Translations under genes and position numbers: made by a program
Notes under the pieces: model-generated
What the model saw: the letters and a program-made list of their open reading frames with translations, nothing else
Told to the model about the DNA's origin: nothing
Database searches by the model: none
Shown: positions 11,987 through 23,930 of the stretch, piece by piece
Position numbering within the stretch: the first letter of the stretch is position 1
Layout: each line of letters starts with the position of its first letter
Assembly: GCA_003255025.1 (NCBI GenBank)
Contig: QANY01000319.1
Coordinates: 186,001-250,000 of the forward strand
From: Datisca glomerata
Lineage: Eukaryota > Streptophyta > Magnoliopsida > Cucurbitales > Datiscaceae
Direction of reading: 5' to 3'
DNA length: 64,000 nucleotides

Positions 11987-14032
11987 TTGATGAACGGCCC
12001 ATTTCTCGCTGCGTCCAAAGCGAAGCCCTTCCTACCCACATTCGCCAAGTTCCGATCACTGTTGCAGCACTATGCAGCCACTCGGTCCGTTACCAAAAAC
12101 AAGCTACTTCATGCTCAAATCATCACTAACGGCCTTTTACTCTCCTCCAACTCTGCAAATCTTCTCTGTAGACTCGCAGAATCTTATGCTCTATGCGGGT
12201 GTGTCCCTTTTGCACGCAAGATGTTCGACGACTTGCCTGATAGACGCTTGTTCTTATGGAACGCCATAATAAGAATGTATGTTGATAATGGACTACCCAA
12301 GGACGCACTTAACATCTTTGTTTGTATGGTCAATTTGGGTCAGTGCAAACCCGATAAGTTTACATATCCATTTGTTATTAAGGCGTGTGGTGATTTGTCC
12401 GTGCTTGATGTGGGGATTGTTATTCATGGACGAACATTGGTGGCTGGGTTTAATGAGGACATGTTTGTACATAATTCTTTGTTGGCAATGTATATGAATT
12501 GCGGGGCGGAGGAAGTAGCAAGGCAGGTTTTTGACACTATGCATGAGTGGAGCGTTGTATCGTGGAATACGATCATTAGTGGGTACTTTAGAAACGGGTG
12601 TTCTAAGGAAGCTTTAATGGTTTTTAATCAAATGATGGTCGCAGGCTTGGAACCTGATTGTGCAACTGTAGTTTCAGTATTGCCGGCTTGTGGTCACTTG
12701 AAGGAGCTGGAGTTGGGAAGGAAAATTCAGCAAATTGTGGAAGAAAGGCATTTGGGGGATAAAAAAATTGTAGTGAAGAATGCATTGGTGGATATGTATG
12801 CAAAGTGTGGGAGTATAAATGAAGCGCGGCTAGTTTTTGAGAAGATGGACGAGAGGGACGTGGTGACTTGGACTTCCATGATTAACGGGTATGTATTCAA
12901 CCGTGATGCAAGAAGTGCTTTGGCTTTATGTCAGGCAATGCAGTTTGATGGAATTAGGCCTAACAATGTGACAATGGCCTCTCTTCTTTCTGCCTGCGCA
13001 AGTTCAAATTATTTGAAACAAGGACGGAGCTTGCACGCCTGGGCAATAAAGAGAAAACTTGAAACTGATGTAATTGTGGAGACTTCATTAATTGACATGT
13101 ATGCAAAGTGTAGCCGTGTTGATATTAGCTTCTGCGTGTTTGGAGCAACTTCGAAGAGGAGAACGGTACCTTGGAATGCCCTTTTGTCTGGGTGCATTCA
13201 TAATGGGTTAGCAAGGGAAGCAATAGAGCTTTTTAGACAAATGTTAATGGAAGCAGTGAAACCAAATATTGCAACCTTGAACAGTCTCATTCCTGCTTAC
13301 ACGGTTCTCGCAGATATAAAGCAAGTGTTGAATATTCATTGTTACTTAGTAAGATCTGGTTTTATTTCAAGAATCGAGGTTTCTACCTGTTTGATTGACA
13401 CTTATTCGAAATGCGGAAGTCTAGAATCCGCTCATGAGATTTTTCGTGAAATTCCTAAAAAGGACAAGGATATCTTTGCTTGGAGTGTGATTATTGCTGC
13501 ATACGGGATGCACGGGAATGGTGAGATTGCTGTTTCGCTTTTCTACCAAATGGTTCAGTCTGGCATAAAACCAAATGAAATCACTTTCACTTCTATTTTA
13601 CAATCATGTAGCCATGCAGGGATGGTGGATCAGGGTTTGGAATTGTTCAAATATATGAGAGAAAATCACCCATCGAGTCCTAATGTGGATCACTACACTT
13701 GCATTGTTGACCTTCTTGGACGAGCAGGTCGGCTGGATGAAGCGTATAGTTTGATTGAGACAATGCCATTCAAACACAACCATTCAATTTGGGGTGCTCT
13801 ACTTGGTGCCTGCGTGATACATGAGAATGTTGATCTGGGAGAAGTGGCTGCAAAGCGGCTCTTTGAACTTGAGCCAGAAAATACAGGGAATTATGTACTG
13901 CTAGCGAAGATTTATGCTTCGGTCGGAAGGTGGAGAGAGGCAGAGAAAGTGAGAGATAGAATGAGTGAAATAGGACTGAGGAAAACTCCTGCACATAGTT
14001 TGATTGAGGTAGGAACAACATCATTTTCATAG
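11987..14032 (+). CDS. PLS-class pentatricopeptide repeat protein, E subgroup (AT5G39350-like)
   Basis: An intronless ORF of 681 aa, the normal architecture of plant PPR genes. After a basic N-terminus that could be an organelle presequence (about residues 1-35), PPR motifs of the P, L and S types run through to about residue 600. Repeated signatures are NALVDMYAKCGS, VVTWTSMINGY, PWNALLSGC, PNEITFTSILQSCSHAG and VDHYTCIVDLLGRAG. The C-terminus carries an E-type tail (WGALLGACVIHENVDLGE, ENTGNYVLLAKIYA, RWREAEKVR) and stops without a DYW deaminase domain. Such proteins bind organelle RNA sequence-specifically and usually take part in C-to-U editing with a DYW protein in trans. From memory, the motif order and wording are close to Arabidopsis AT5G39350; orthology is likely but not tested. 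The first Met is chosen because the tandem motifs are complete from it. Confidence 0.92.
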   Translation: MMNGPFLAASKAKPFLPTFAKFRSLLQHYAATRSVTKNKLLHAQIITNGLLLSSNSANLLCRLAESYALCGCVPFARKMFDDLPDRRLFLWNAIIRMYVDNGLPKDALNIFVCMVNLGQCKPDKFTYPFVIKACGDLSVLDVGIVIHGRTLVAGFNEDMFVHNSLLAMYMNCGAEEVARQVFDTMHEWSVVSWNTIISGYFRNGCSKEALMVFNQMMVAGLEPDCATVVSVLPACGHLKELELGRKIQQIVEERHLGDKKIVVKNALVDMYAKCGSINEARLVFEKMDERDVVTWTSMINGYVFNRDARSALALCQAMQFDGIRPNNVTMASLLSACASSNYLKQGRSLHAWAIKRKLETDVIVETSLIDMYAKCSRVDISFCVFGATSKRRTVPWNALLSGCIHNGLAREAIELFRQMLMEAVKPNIATLNSLIPAYTVLADIKQVLNIHCYLVRSGFISRIEVSTCLIDTYSKCGSLESAHEIFREIPKKDKDIFAWSVIIAAYGMHGNGEIAVSLFYQMVQSGIKPNEITFTSILQSCSHAGMVDQGLELFKYMRENHPSSPNVDHYTCIVDLLGRAGRLDEAYSLIETMPFKHNHSIWGALLGACVIHENVDLGEVAAKRLFELEPENTGNYVLLAKIYASVGRWREAEKVRDRMSEIGLRKTPAHSLIEVGTTSFS

Positions 14033-16065
14033 CATTTTCATTCATTGAGGAGCTGTTGATTATAGTTAGTGCAGATGCTTTTTACAAGCAAATTGACATG
14101 ACTCAGAGTAGAATCAGACTTCGTACAGTGTTCTCATGTGCAAACTTGTCTGAAATAGATAATCCTATTAGATAGAATATTGATCAATGAAGAGAATATG
14201 AATCAGATAGAAGATTACTATATCCAAATTTATATTATGAATTGAATTTCTCTAAAGCTTAGCCTGAGTTCTCTTTAGCGCTGTCCCTTCGTATCTTGTT
14301 CTTTTCTCTACATTGTTAAAAAAATTTACGGAGATTTGAGGGTAATGTGACTTGAACTTACAGCATGAGTGGTTGAAGGGTCTGTTGTTTGATTTGTTTA
14401 TATTAAGAAAAATATTAATTTAAGACAGAGAAAAGGGTGGAACAAGTGGAATTAGACGTATAGAAATGTCGTTGTTGCCATGTAGTGACCCCACTGAATG
14501 ATGTCGTTGATCTCGAGTCTTAGACTTTAGATGGGAATTACTACATGGCCTCCATACTTGAGAATCATTGTCTCCAACTCTCTGCTACAAGTCATGTGCT
14601 CCTGCCTTGCCATTGTTAGATGTGCTTCATGACAGGTCCACATTTCCTCCAATCCTATAACTGATGTTGGACAGAGAAAAGAGAGAGTGAGAGATAGTGA
14701 TGGGTTTTCCAACAACTTACAATATACTTTTTTGTAGCTAATGGCATTGAACATGTAGGACTTAACCCTTGTTGAGAAAGGTAAATATAGACTTTTAGAT
14801 CAATTTACGCTCACCTCAATCAATCTCATCGCGCCCGTGCGTGTTCTCTAAAATTCTTTACACGAGTCAAGTTAAGTCGTTGGTTAGGGTCATGGACATA
14901 CGTCCTTGATAAATTAATTGCACCAAAGAGAATTCTAGCCTTAAACTTGAGAAAGCTAAAAATATAGACATTTAAATCAAATCTCTCTTGATGAGAAACC
15001 ATTTTGGAAATTATAAATATTAAATATCAGTTATTGAAGAAACTGAATTTTTTGCATCATATGCATGACCTTACAAGAGGACACGATCTAAAAAAAGTCG
15101 CATACCCAATAAAAAGAAATCATTCCCAAAAATAAAATAAAAAGAATACTTTTTTATGTAATGACCTACTCACTCCTCTAGCATTCCATTTGTGCTACAT
15201 TAAGAAATTAGTCTTCACCATGTGGAGGTTGCATTAAAAATTATTGTTGGTGCACTAACAAATTTCTCATGATTTTTTTGGGTGTTAGTTGAACAAAATT
15301 GATTATGGTAGAGATCTGAATTCTCAGCACTGTTGAATAATTGTAGAGAGAGTTGAATTTGAGTCATCTAATTAGATCTAACAGTCCACATCAGATGATT
15401 AAGAAATAGAAAATGTAAAAGAGGTCTTTACCCTTAATAGTTCGACATCTTGACTGTTCAGATCTGATCAAACAGTCCAGTACTGTCAAGTTACGCCTAC
15501 CGTATCTATTGTTAGAATTTGAAATCTTAATTCATGATAGCATAGTGCATTTCTTTGGTCGATCATTGAGAAATCAATTGTATCCTTAATGCATGTGTTA
15601 TATATATATATATATTTACACGCAAGCTCAGTCGATGATGTATGAGTGTTTGTCTGAAAAAAAATTTAGCGTACGGTGCATGAGTGTTGTGAGATTGAGT
15701 ATGCATCAAAGCTTAGTCGACTAAACATATACGAGATTTTTAATTTTAAATAAATAACATTATTTTTTCTTTCATATTTAAATAAAAAAAAGAGAGGTAA
15801 ATTATAATTATAATCCACATAATCCCGGTGGAAGAGCAAATGATATGGGCATGAACATAGGAGGCATCTAAAATTAGCTCAAACATGAGCAATTCCCCAC
15901 TCCCTTGTCGTCCCCTCTGTAACCCAATCTCAAAGTCAAACTCAATCCCCACAATTCTCTCTCTAAACCAACACGCTTTTGACTAAAAAAAAAACAATTT
16001 TTTTTTCAATGAATTTTGTGTTATAATTTTCCGGGAGAACCCAAATTAGATCGGATCGATTGCCA
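14033..16065. other. Spacer between the PPR and GAUT genes
   Basis: AT-rich. It contains a (TA)n microsatellite at 15599-15616. No ORF here resembles a protein family. The last few hundred bases should contain the GAUT promoter and the beginning of its leader. Confidence 0.4.
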
Positions 16066-16182
16066 ATGAGTGAAGGCTTTCAATCTTGGAAAGACAACTT
16101 GCAAAGGAAGGCCACAAACAAAACCAATCCCGAACTTTCTCTCTGTTCCCCCACTTTCTCTCTCTGCTCGCGCGCTCTCTGA
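16066..16182 (+). promoter_or_regulatory. Upstream ORF 1 in the GAUT leader
   Basis: The ATG at 16066 opens a 38-codon frame ending in TGA at 16182, about 350 bp before the GAUT start. It begins MSEGFQSWKDNLQRK. If it is in the transcript, it could lower translation of the main ORF. There is no sign in the window of whether the peptide is conserved. Confidence 0.3.
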
Positions 16183-16347
16183 TCCCGCGGGAGACATTTG
16201 TTCAAGTTTTCCAAGAACGTGGTTCTGTGTTTTGATTCAAGTTTCTGGGTTGAATTGTCTAAAACGCATTTGTGAATCCGAGTTGATCTTTGGAAAGATC
16301 GTAGAAGACGCGTATTTTGAGCAAGACGGAGAGGATTAGATCTGAAT

Positions 16348-16560
16348 TTGGCTTTGAATCTCGGGTTCAATCGTGACGTCACGTCGGTGGGTCATGTGGG
16401 TTTGGATTTGATGGTGCGTATTTTTTGGCCATGGATGCCGGTAGTTATATTAACGAGTTGGGGTGGCTCTGCTAGGGTTGTTGTTTCCGTGGGCAACAAC
16501 GACGACCTGAAGGAGAGGCTGCATAGACGACGATGCAGCTTCACTTTTCGCCTAGTATGA
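16348..16560 (+). promoter_or_regulatory. Upstream ORF 2, overlapping the GAUT start codon out of frame
   Basis: A 70-codon frame starts at 16348 and ends at 16560, so it overlaps the GAUT ATG at 16533 by 28 bases in a different frame. An overlapping upstream ORF normally represses the main frame strongly, so either it is spliced out, or transcription starts downstream of it, or it is regulatory. Confidence 0.3.
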
Positions 16561-19500
16561 GAAGCATCACAATCTCGAGCAGCAATGGCTTTATTGACTC
16601 GATGAAGATCAAGGTCGGAGCTCGTCATATCTCCTATCGAACCGTTTTCCACACCATCCTCATTCTCGCATTCCTGTTACCCTTTGTCTTCATCCTCACT
16701 GCTGTTGTTACCCTTGAAGGTGTCAACAAGTGCTCCTCATTTGGTACTTTATATGAACTTCCGTTGCAATCTCAGAAATCTGTTCTTTTATTTTCTTTTT
16801 TCGCCTTATGATTCGGTTTGTTTGTGACAGTGTCATTATGTGATAGATCTTGGTTCATTAGGTAATACATTTACGGTGTTCCTATAAGGTGATTGTTGGC
16901 AATTTGGAGTTCTTGTCAAATCAAAATCTCTGATCTTGTTTGATTTCCTTCAAATACTGTATGTAACATTGTGAATGATAATCTATATCAAATCAAAAGG
17001 ATGGGCTATTGTGAAATTTCACCCTGTTTATAGTTCTGTAAGATATGAGTATTTTGCTCTGATACTTGTCTCAGTCGATTATTTTACTTTGCGTTATTGG
17101 CTAGTCTACAAGATTACTTGAATCTACTATTTTATTTGGATTTGTGAAGTTCATAGGTCTATATTTGCTATATGTCTTCTCTTTTCTGGTTTTAGTTGTT
17201 CGTATGACCATTGGGCTTTGCTATTGTAATCAATTTCTTAAACTAGCTTGAGATGCTCATTTAATTTTGAAATCAAAGTTAATGGTTTTAGAATATTAGA
17301 GCTAAGATCGTTTCCTATTTAGCGAAGCTAACTGCATTGAGTCTTTTTCTTCATTTATTCATACTAAATTTAAGCGGAGTGTGCATCCAAGAAGTTATAG
17401 TTTTATTTATTTCCTGTACTTATGCTAATATCAAAGAAACCGAAGCTAATCTAATAGTATGTAACAACTTAAGGGTTGTATGATAGATTTCACAATGCTT
17501 AACTCAATTTTTTACATTTCTCTAATGAATATTAGTTCTCATCATGCTGATATTCTTATCATTCTTGATTCTTTTGTGGTACTACATATTATCAATTGCT
17601 ATAAAAAATTAAATGATCTCCCCCTCCCCCCTCTTGCTCAGCGGTTTAATAGTGCAATGTTCCTATGTCTCCTCTTTTTGTACTTCAGATTGTTTAGGCA
17701 GGCGGCTGGGACCAAGGCTTCTTGGCAGGGGTGATGATTCAGGGGTAATAAGCTTTCCATATCTGGATTATTTTTCAGTATATTATGACATAATTTTGAG
17801 AATGATCATGATATTGCTTATGTTTACTGATTTGAGTTTTGTCCTTGTGGTGGTAATTATGTGAAGCAGAGACTGGTTAGAGACTTTTACAAGATCCTCA
17901 ACAAAGTTAGCACAGAGGATATCCCTAATGGTCTAAAGCTGCCAGATTCATTTAGTCAACTAGTTTATGAAATGAAGAATAACCATTATGACGCAAAGAC
18001 ATTTGCTTTCATGTTAAGGGCAATGGTATGTGCCTGCTATAGATTTATTTTATGTTTTGATGGATGAGAATGTTATGCTTTTGTTGCACTCCCCGTTTTG
18101 CGTCTTAGACTAGTGAGAAATGTTCTCATGAGTTTTGATAAATGCAAAGGTTTGATTGTAAAGAGGGAAAGAACGTGCTTATTATAGATAGAAATACGGA
18201 TAGAAAGTTTTTGAATTGATTCACTATTACCTTGTGAGATTCTTTTTTCCAGTAAGATATTACTCTGACCTCTATCGCCAGTGCAAGTTATATTGCCTTT
18301 TCCTGATATATGGATTTCACCTGAGACAATACTTTTCCTATACAGATGGAGAAGTATGAAACTGACATGAGGAGCATTAAGTTTGAAGAGCTGAAGAACA
18401 GACATATAGCTGCTAGTTCGATACCAAAAGGCATTCACTGCCTGTCTCTGCGTTTAACGGATGAGTATTCATCCAATGCTCAAGCACGCAAACAATTGCC
18501 TCCTCCGGAGTTACTTCCTTTGCTTTCTGACAATTCATACCACCACTTTGTTTTGTCAACTGATAATATTTTGGCTGCTTCAGTTGTTGTCAATTCTGCT
18601 GTGCAATCAGCTAGCCAACCTGAAAGAATAGTATTCCATGTGATTACCGACAAGAAAACATATGCGGGTATGCACTCATGGTTTGCGTTGAACCCTGCAA
18701 CACCTGCTATTGTTGAAGTGAGAGGCATTCACCAATTTGACTGGTTAACAAGGGAAAATGTACCCGTTCTTGAAGCTGTAGAGAACCAGAGTGGGATCAG
18801 AAATTACTACCACGGGAATCATGTTTCGGGTGCCAATCTCAGTAGTACTACTCCCCGGGAGTTTGGTTCGAGATTGCAGACTAGAAGCCCAAAGTACATA
18901 TCCTTATTGAACCATCTCCGTATTTACATACCAGAGGTAATTATGCTGTGAGACAACCCTCTTCCCTTATCTTGAAAACTAGTTTACCCATCGTCTTTAT
19001 TAGTACAAGATTATAATAAAACACTATACAATGATAACCCGAAAACTGTCTAGGCTTCTATACTTTATTTGTGCAACCCCCAGTTCAATTATTGGTGAGA
19101 ACTTTGTAAACAATAGATCGTCTCAATTCAAGGATTTATACTGATAGCCATACACCACAATTTTAAACATTTGTCCCATCATCCCCCCCCCACACCAAAA
19201 AAAAAGAAAAAGAATGGAGAAAGCCTGATCCCTAAAGATCACAAATTTGTGCACCCCAGGTACAATTGTTGGTGAAAATTTTGTAAACAATAAACTGTGT
19301 CAATTTCAAGGTTTTACTCTAAATGCTACACAACCACAAACATTGGTCCCATTCCTCTTCAAGATTTTACTGACTGCACATTTTTTCGTGTAGCTAAACA
19401 TAAATAATTCTTAGCTGTGAATCTTCGGAATATCAAATATGTTTAAATTGCAATGAATATTTATTTTTGATATCATATGCAGTGATAAAATTGTAAAATA

Positions 19501-21243
19501 TAGATTTATTTGTAAAATTTGTGAATTTCTGATGTAAGAAAACAGAAAGTATGAAAGAAACTAGCAGGATAACTTGCTAACTTTACCCTAAAGAGGCAAA
19601 AGCAGCCCGAGCTCAAAACAAAACGACAGCTCCCTCTAAAAACTCTAATAACCAACAGACAATTCTCACCCAGGAAATAAATGAGGTATGTTAAGTTGAA
19701 AGGAAGACAATTATAGATTTTCAGCACCCGTTAAACACGCAGAAATAGTTACTATTGATCAAGAATTGAGAAGAGTGATCAAAAGAGGACGAAGAAAATA
19801 TGACTTTGTTTATGTTGAACTTTATTTTTGGCCGGTTTATGTTGAATGATTATAGATGCCTAACAGTTAGTAATTGGTGTTACTGTTAATGTATGTTCTT
19901 TTTTTCTTTTGGAGAGGGATGGTATGATATTTGTAGCCAGCAAGTTTTGGCTCCTATTCTCTGAAGGCTGGACAATTTTCAGTATGCTACTGTGAAATTG
20001 AAATATGTTGTATAATATCTTCTGTTTCATACATACAAAAAAACATATCTTCTATTTCATCACTTGCTCTCAATGTGTTCATTTTACAGCTCTTTCCAAA
20101 CCTGGACAAGGTGGTCTTTTTAGATGACGATGTTGTGATTCAGCGTGATTTATCTCCACTTTGGGATATTGACCTTAGGGGAAAGGTCAATGGAGCTGTA
20201 GAAACTTGTAGAGGTGAAGATAAGTGGGTAATGTCTAAACGATTCAGGAACTACTTCAATTTTTCCCATCCGGTAATAGCTAAACATTTGGATCCTGAAG
20301 AATGTGCTTGGGCTTTTGGGATGAACATCTTCAATCTTAGTGCTTGGAGAAAGTCAAATATCAGAGAAACTTACCATTCTTGGCTGACCAAGGTAAAATT
20401 GTTAAAGTAATCTAGTTTTCGTTCATGTGAAGTTATTTTATGTGATATCTCCTTTTGCTGGTTTATTTAAGCTGAGGTTGAAAGGAAAACTAAAATATAT
20501 CCACTTCAAGAAATGTTATGTCGTGTAACTCACCAAAATATCCACTCATTTGCTTTCCATCAGGAAGTGAGTCTCATCACCACCATTACCTTGCTATAAT
20601 GCATTTCATATGAATTTGTTATTGTTTAAAAGCTCAAGCTATTTGTGAATCAGCCCTAATTTGCAATATATGATTTTTTATCTGGGTTAGGAAGATCACG
20701 GTTGTTGTTACTTGAAAGCATTGACAAGTTATACCGTTTGAATGAGTTATGCTCATTCTGTTTTAGATCTTTTCTGGAAAACCTTATTTTATGTGGACAA
20801 AATGCTAATAATCTTGAGATTTTACGTGGACCTTCTATATCAATAATCCAATCCTGTTAAGATCTATTTTCTATCATATAAGTAGCAGTATCATTATTAA
20901 GTTCCAAAGCTAGAAAGATGTGCTGCCCCGTTTTGCTAAATTAGATTTTCTGTGGCAGAATCTGGAGTCAAACCTGTCAATGTGGAGACTTGGTACTTTA
21001 CCACCCGCTTTGATTGCATTTAGAGGTCATGTTCATCCAATTGATCCTTCGTGGCATATGCTCGGTTTGGGTTATCAGAACAATACAAACATTGAGAGTG
21101 TGAAGAAGGCTGCTGTGATCCACTACAATGGCCAAGCAAAACCGTGGTTGCAAATTGGCTTTGAGCACCTCCGGCCGTTCTGGACCAAGTATGTTAATTA
21201 CTCCAATGATTTTGTTAGGAACTGCCACATCCTGGATTCATAG
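16533..21243 (+). CDS. GAUT13/14: Galacturonosyltransferase, GAUT13/GAUT14 type (GT8)
   Basis: Golgi glycosyltransferase of family GT8 that adds galacturonic acid from UDP-GalA during pectin homogalacturonan synthesis. Exons: 16533-16743, 17689-17744, 17870-18025, 18346-18936, 20090-20392, 20959-21243. All are GT-AG, the frame is continuous, and the product is 533 aa, equal to the usual GAUT13/14 length. A single membrane anchor lies at about residues 38-60 after a short cytosolic tail (type II topology). The luminal part has the GAUT signature blocks: GIHCLSLRL, YHHFVLSTDNILAASVV, the metal-binding DDD (residues 350-352) in VFLDDDVV, DPEECAWAFGMNIF, LPPALIAF, and HYNGQAKPW near the end. The N-terminal start (MQLHFSPSMRSITISSSN) is the one typical of the GAUT13/14 pair, which decides the assignment. 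Intron 4 (18937-20089) is the longest and contains an internal duplication. Confidence 0.94.
19073..19355 (+). repeat. Diverged duplication in GAUT intron 4
   Basis: Two related segments start at about 19073 and 19249 (spacing about 176 bp). Both contain a TTGGTGA(G/A)AA(C/T)TTTGTAAACAATA core and then a run ending in a CCACAA/ACATT(T/G)GTCCCAT pattern. This looks like an old local duplication without function. Confidence 0.5.
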
Positions 21244-22489
21244 GCAGTGAACTACAACTGCAAATATATTCAGTTGGGACTAGAAAAGAGGCAAATGACA
21301 TGGGGATTCGGAACACTGCAACATTTTTTGAAATCTATACTGGCAGAAGGCAAAAGATATTCAATTTTTGGATCTGCTATCATCCATTTTCGCTTTTGCT
21401 GATGAGAACCAGCAAAGCAGCTCGGGCAGACTCATTCATTCAATTTGTGAACATTGCATTCCATCCTTTGCCTTTGGGTTGAAGAATTACACTGTTACTG
21501 GCCTTCCTGCAAAAAATCTTGCTTATATTCTCAGAGCCTATTTCATAATCAAGGGTAAATCCATATAGCATACCAAGTTCCCATGTCGATGCTGTAACGC
21601 TGATAGGTACGTGCAGGAAGTCTAGTACACGTCTTTTTTCCAGAGACATTTTTTCCCATTTATTTCTGTTCTTTAATTTGCTTTTATCCTGGTTAGTACC
21701 CATTTTTCTGATACCATAATGGTGTATTTAGGAGTAGAAGATGGATATTTCTCTGTTACAGGTCCCATTGAATTTGGGAATTTGTTTTTAGGCAAATACG
21801 TTATTGTTTTGTACTATTGATGAGAGACATTTGAAATGTGCAGAAGATTCTTTTTCCAATCTTTTCCATTCACATCCAACGTAGGAAAGTACTATCAACT
21901 GATGTGTATTAGGAGATCTCTTGTTAGATTCGTCCTTCATCCCAATGTTATATAGAAGAGCAGACGATAAGCTTGAGGTAACGTTTAACTTGACTTAGAC
22001 AGCCAACAAGATGGTTAAAAGATGTACATGAATTTATATTACATCCTTAACAAGTTGGTTTTCTTTTAGAAAATTGGTATCTTCTGTTTTTGACAATAAA
22101 ACAGATCTATGCTGTTCCTATTTTGTGGAAATAATGCCAGTCTACTTGGGGTTTTGAACCAAAGCAAAAATTGTTTTCCAAAAAAATTAGGGAAACTACA
22201 AAAATATTGAAAATCAGAGGTGAATTGCAAAAAAATTTGTTTTTTTTTTATAAAAATGGGTGAGTAAATAATTTAGTTACCAAATTAATTATCTCGGTTA
22301 TTTTTACTAGTTTTACAAAAAAAAAGACTGTTTTTGCACTTCACGCTGAAAATGAGTTGTCATTTTTTTAAAGATTGTATTGAATAACCGGAAACGTGTA
22401 TAAAATAGTATCCAAGAAATATATGTTTGAGTAATTTTTTTCTCAATATTTGTTTAAAAACAATTTTCAAAACTAGCTAAGATTTTTTT
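21244..22489. other. GAUT 3' UTR and spacer
   Basis: Follows the GAUT stop codon. AATAAA-type signals occur (for example near 22096). AT-rich, with homopolymer runs near 22200-22330. No other gene is seen. Confidence 0.4.
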
Positions 22490-23930
22490 TACGAGAAAGA
22501 GAATTTTTATTATTAAATCAATTCAGTATAACCATCCTTGTCTAAGAAAAAAAAAACATCCTTGTCTAAGAAACTATCCAGCCACGAAGGAGGACGAGAA
22601 CCAGACTCACAACTAAAACGATGGGAGCTAGCCATAGACGCTATCATCTTAGCAGATGAATTAGCAGACTCACTAACAAGATTAAACACAACAGAAATGA
22701 CATCATACAGCTCTTTAAACAAGAAATTTCAACCACTACATTAAGCAAAAACATGGTTTTCAGAGCTCTAATCCCTTCGATAAGAGCAGAAACAGGAGAG
22801 GACGAGGAATTCAAAGTTACCTAACCCCCACCTAAATACTCCCCACAACAACGTCTGCATATCCACTCTAAAGCCATCCTTTGTGCGTTAGAAAGGCAAG
22901 AAAAGTTCGCATTAATTTTAACAAAGTTTTTATCAGGAGGGAACCACCTCATTTTACTTCTGTAATGAAAGAACTGCTGTCTTCTCCCCATCTTAACCGC
23001 AGAACAGAATCTGCGGGAGTTAAGAAGGAGGGAGCAACCCTCTCTAGTCTCCTTAGCTTTCAAAACTTCATACATGGAAAATCTCCACTCCCTAAGAGAA
23101 TCATCAGGATTCGGAGAAGTCTCCTTGAATATGCAATCATTCCTAGACTTCCAAATCCACCATAAACCATAAGAAATGGCCCTAAGAAATTTAACCTGTC
23201 AGGAGATGGTGGGATCTAAATATCAGATTTTTCCAGATCATATAAAAAGAATTATCTCAAAAATTATCTGATATCAGTTGAAGATCCGAGGCAAACCAAA
23301 AGGTCTTTGCAAATGGGCAATGGAAGAATAGGTGAGTGATGGATTCCTCTGAGTCATTGCACATTGGACAGGCCAAGGAATTAATTCTGCATTTTCTTTT
23401 GTGAAGCACGTCTCTAGTTGGCAAACAACCTTTGAGACACTTCCAAATGAAAAATCTGATTTTGGGAGCCACATCTAATTTCCAAATAGAAAGCCATACA
23501 AAATTCTCCCTGCTCATACTGCCGAGGGACCCGCTTCCCCTATTATCAGCCTTAAGAGAATCTCGCAAAGAAGTAACAAGTTGATAACCTGAAGCCACAG
23601 TATATTTCCCCTGCCTTTGATACGCCCACCACAAGGATTCTGCTTCGGGAAATTGAGGGAGAAGAATGTTGATAATAAGAGAAGCTTCTTCTTGGTTGAA
23701 CAAATTGAAAAATTTCCTAGAATCCCAAATATTTCCCAAAACCCCCACAACTTGAAATGCCCAGGATCTCTACCAACTGAGTTTGCAAACTTCTAGGAGC
23801 ATTGAGAGAGAAGCATAAAAAACTTTTGTGAAAATTGACTTCTTGACCCGAGGCCTCTTCATAGGATTCTAGAATGTGAAGCTCGGCAAAACAGAATGGC
23901 ATCATCTGTATAAATGGGATCTAGACGACT
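22490..23930 (-). pseudogene. 3' part of a plant LINE (non-LTR retrotransposon)
   Basis: Read on the minus strand, pieces occur in the order of a plant LINE ORF2. 23905-23717 carries the end of the reverse transcriptase domain (SGQEVNFHKS, then GFGKYLGF). 23748-23257 carries the RT zinc-binding domain (WWAYQRQGKYTVASGYQLV, then APKIRFFIWKCLKGCLPT, then the Cys-His cluster CPMCND-ES-THLFFHCPFA). 23150-22821 carries the linker and start of the RNase H-like domain (WKSRNDCIFKE, RWFPPDKNFVKINAN). Stops and small deletions separate the pieces, and the endonuclease and most of the RT are absent, so it is 5'-truncated, as LINE insertions usually are. No clear poly-A tail or target duplication was found. 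Confidence 0.8.

Noticed and set aside
13770..14045. 91-aa ORF antisense to the end of the PPR gene
   Set aside because: A shadow of the conserved PPR E-tail coding sequence on the opposite strand.
16080..16652. Minus-strand ORFs of 100 and 86 aa opposite the GAUT leader and first exon
   Set aside because: No family similarity, and they overlap the leader and first coding exon of a well supported gene.
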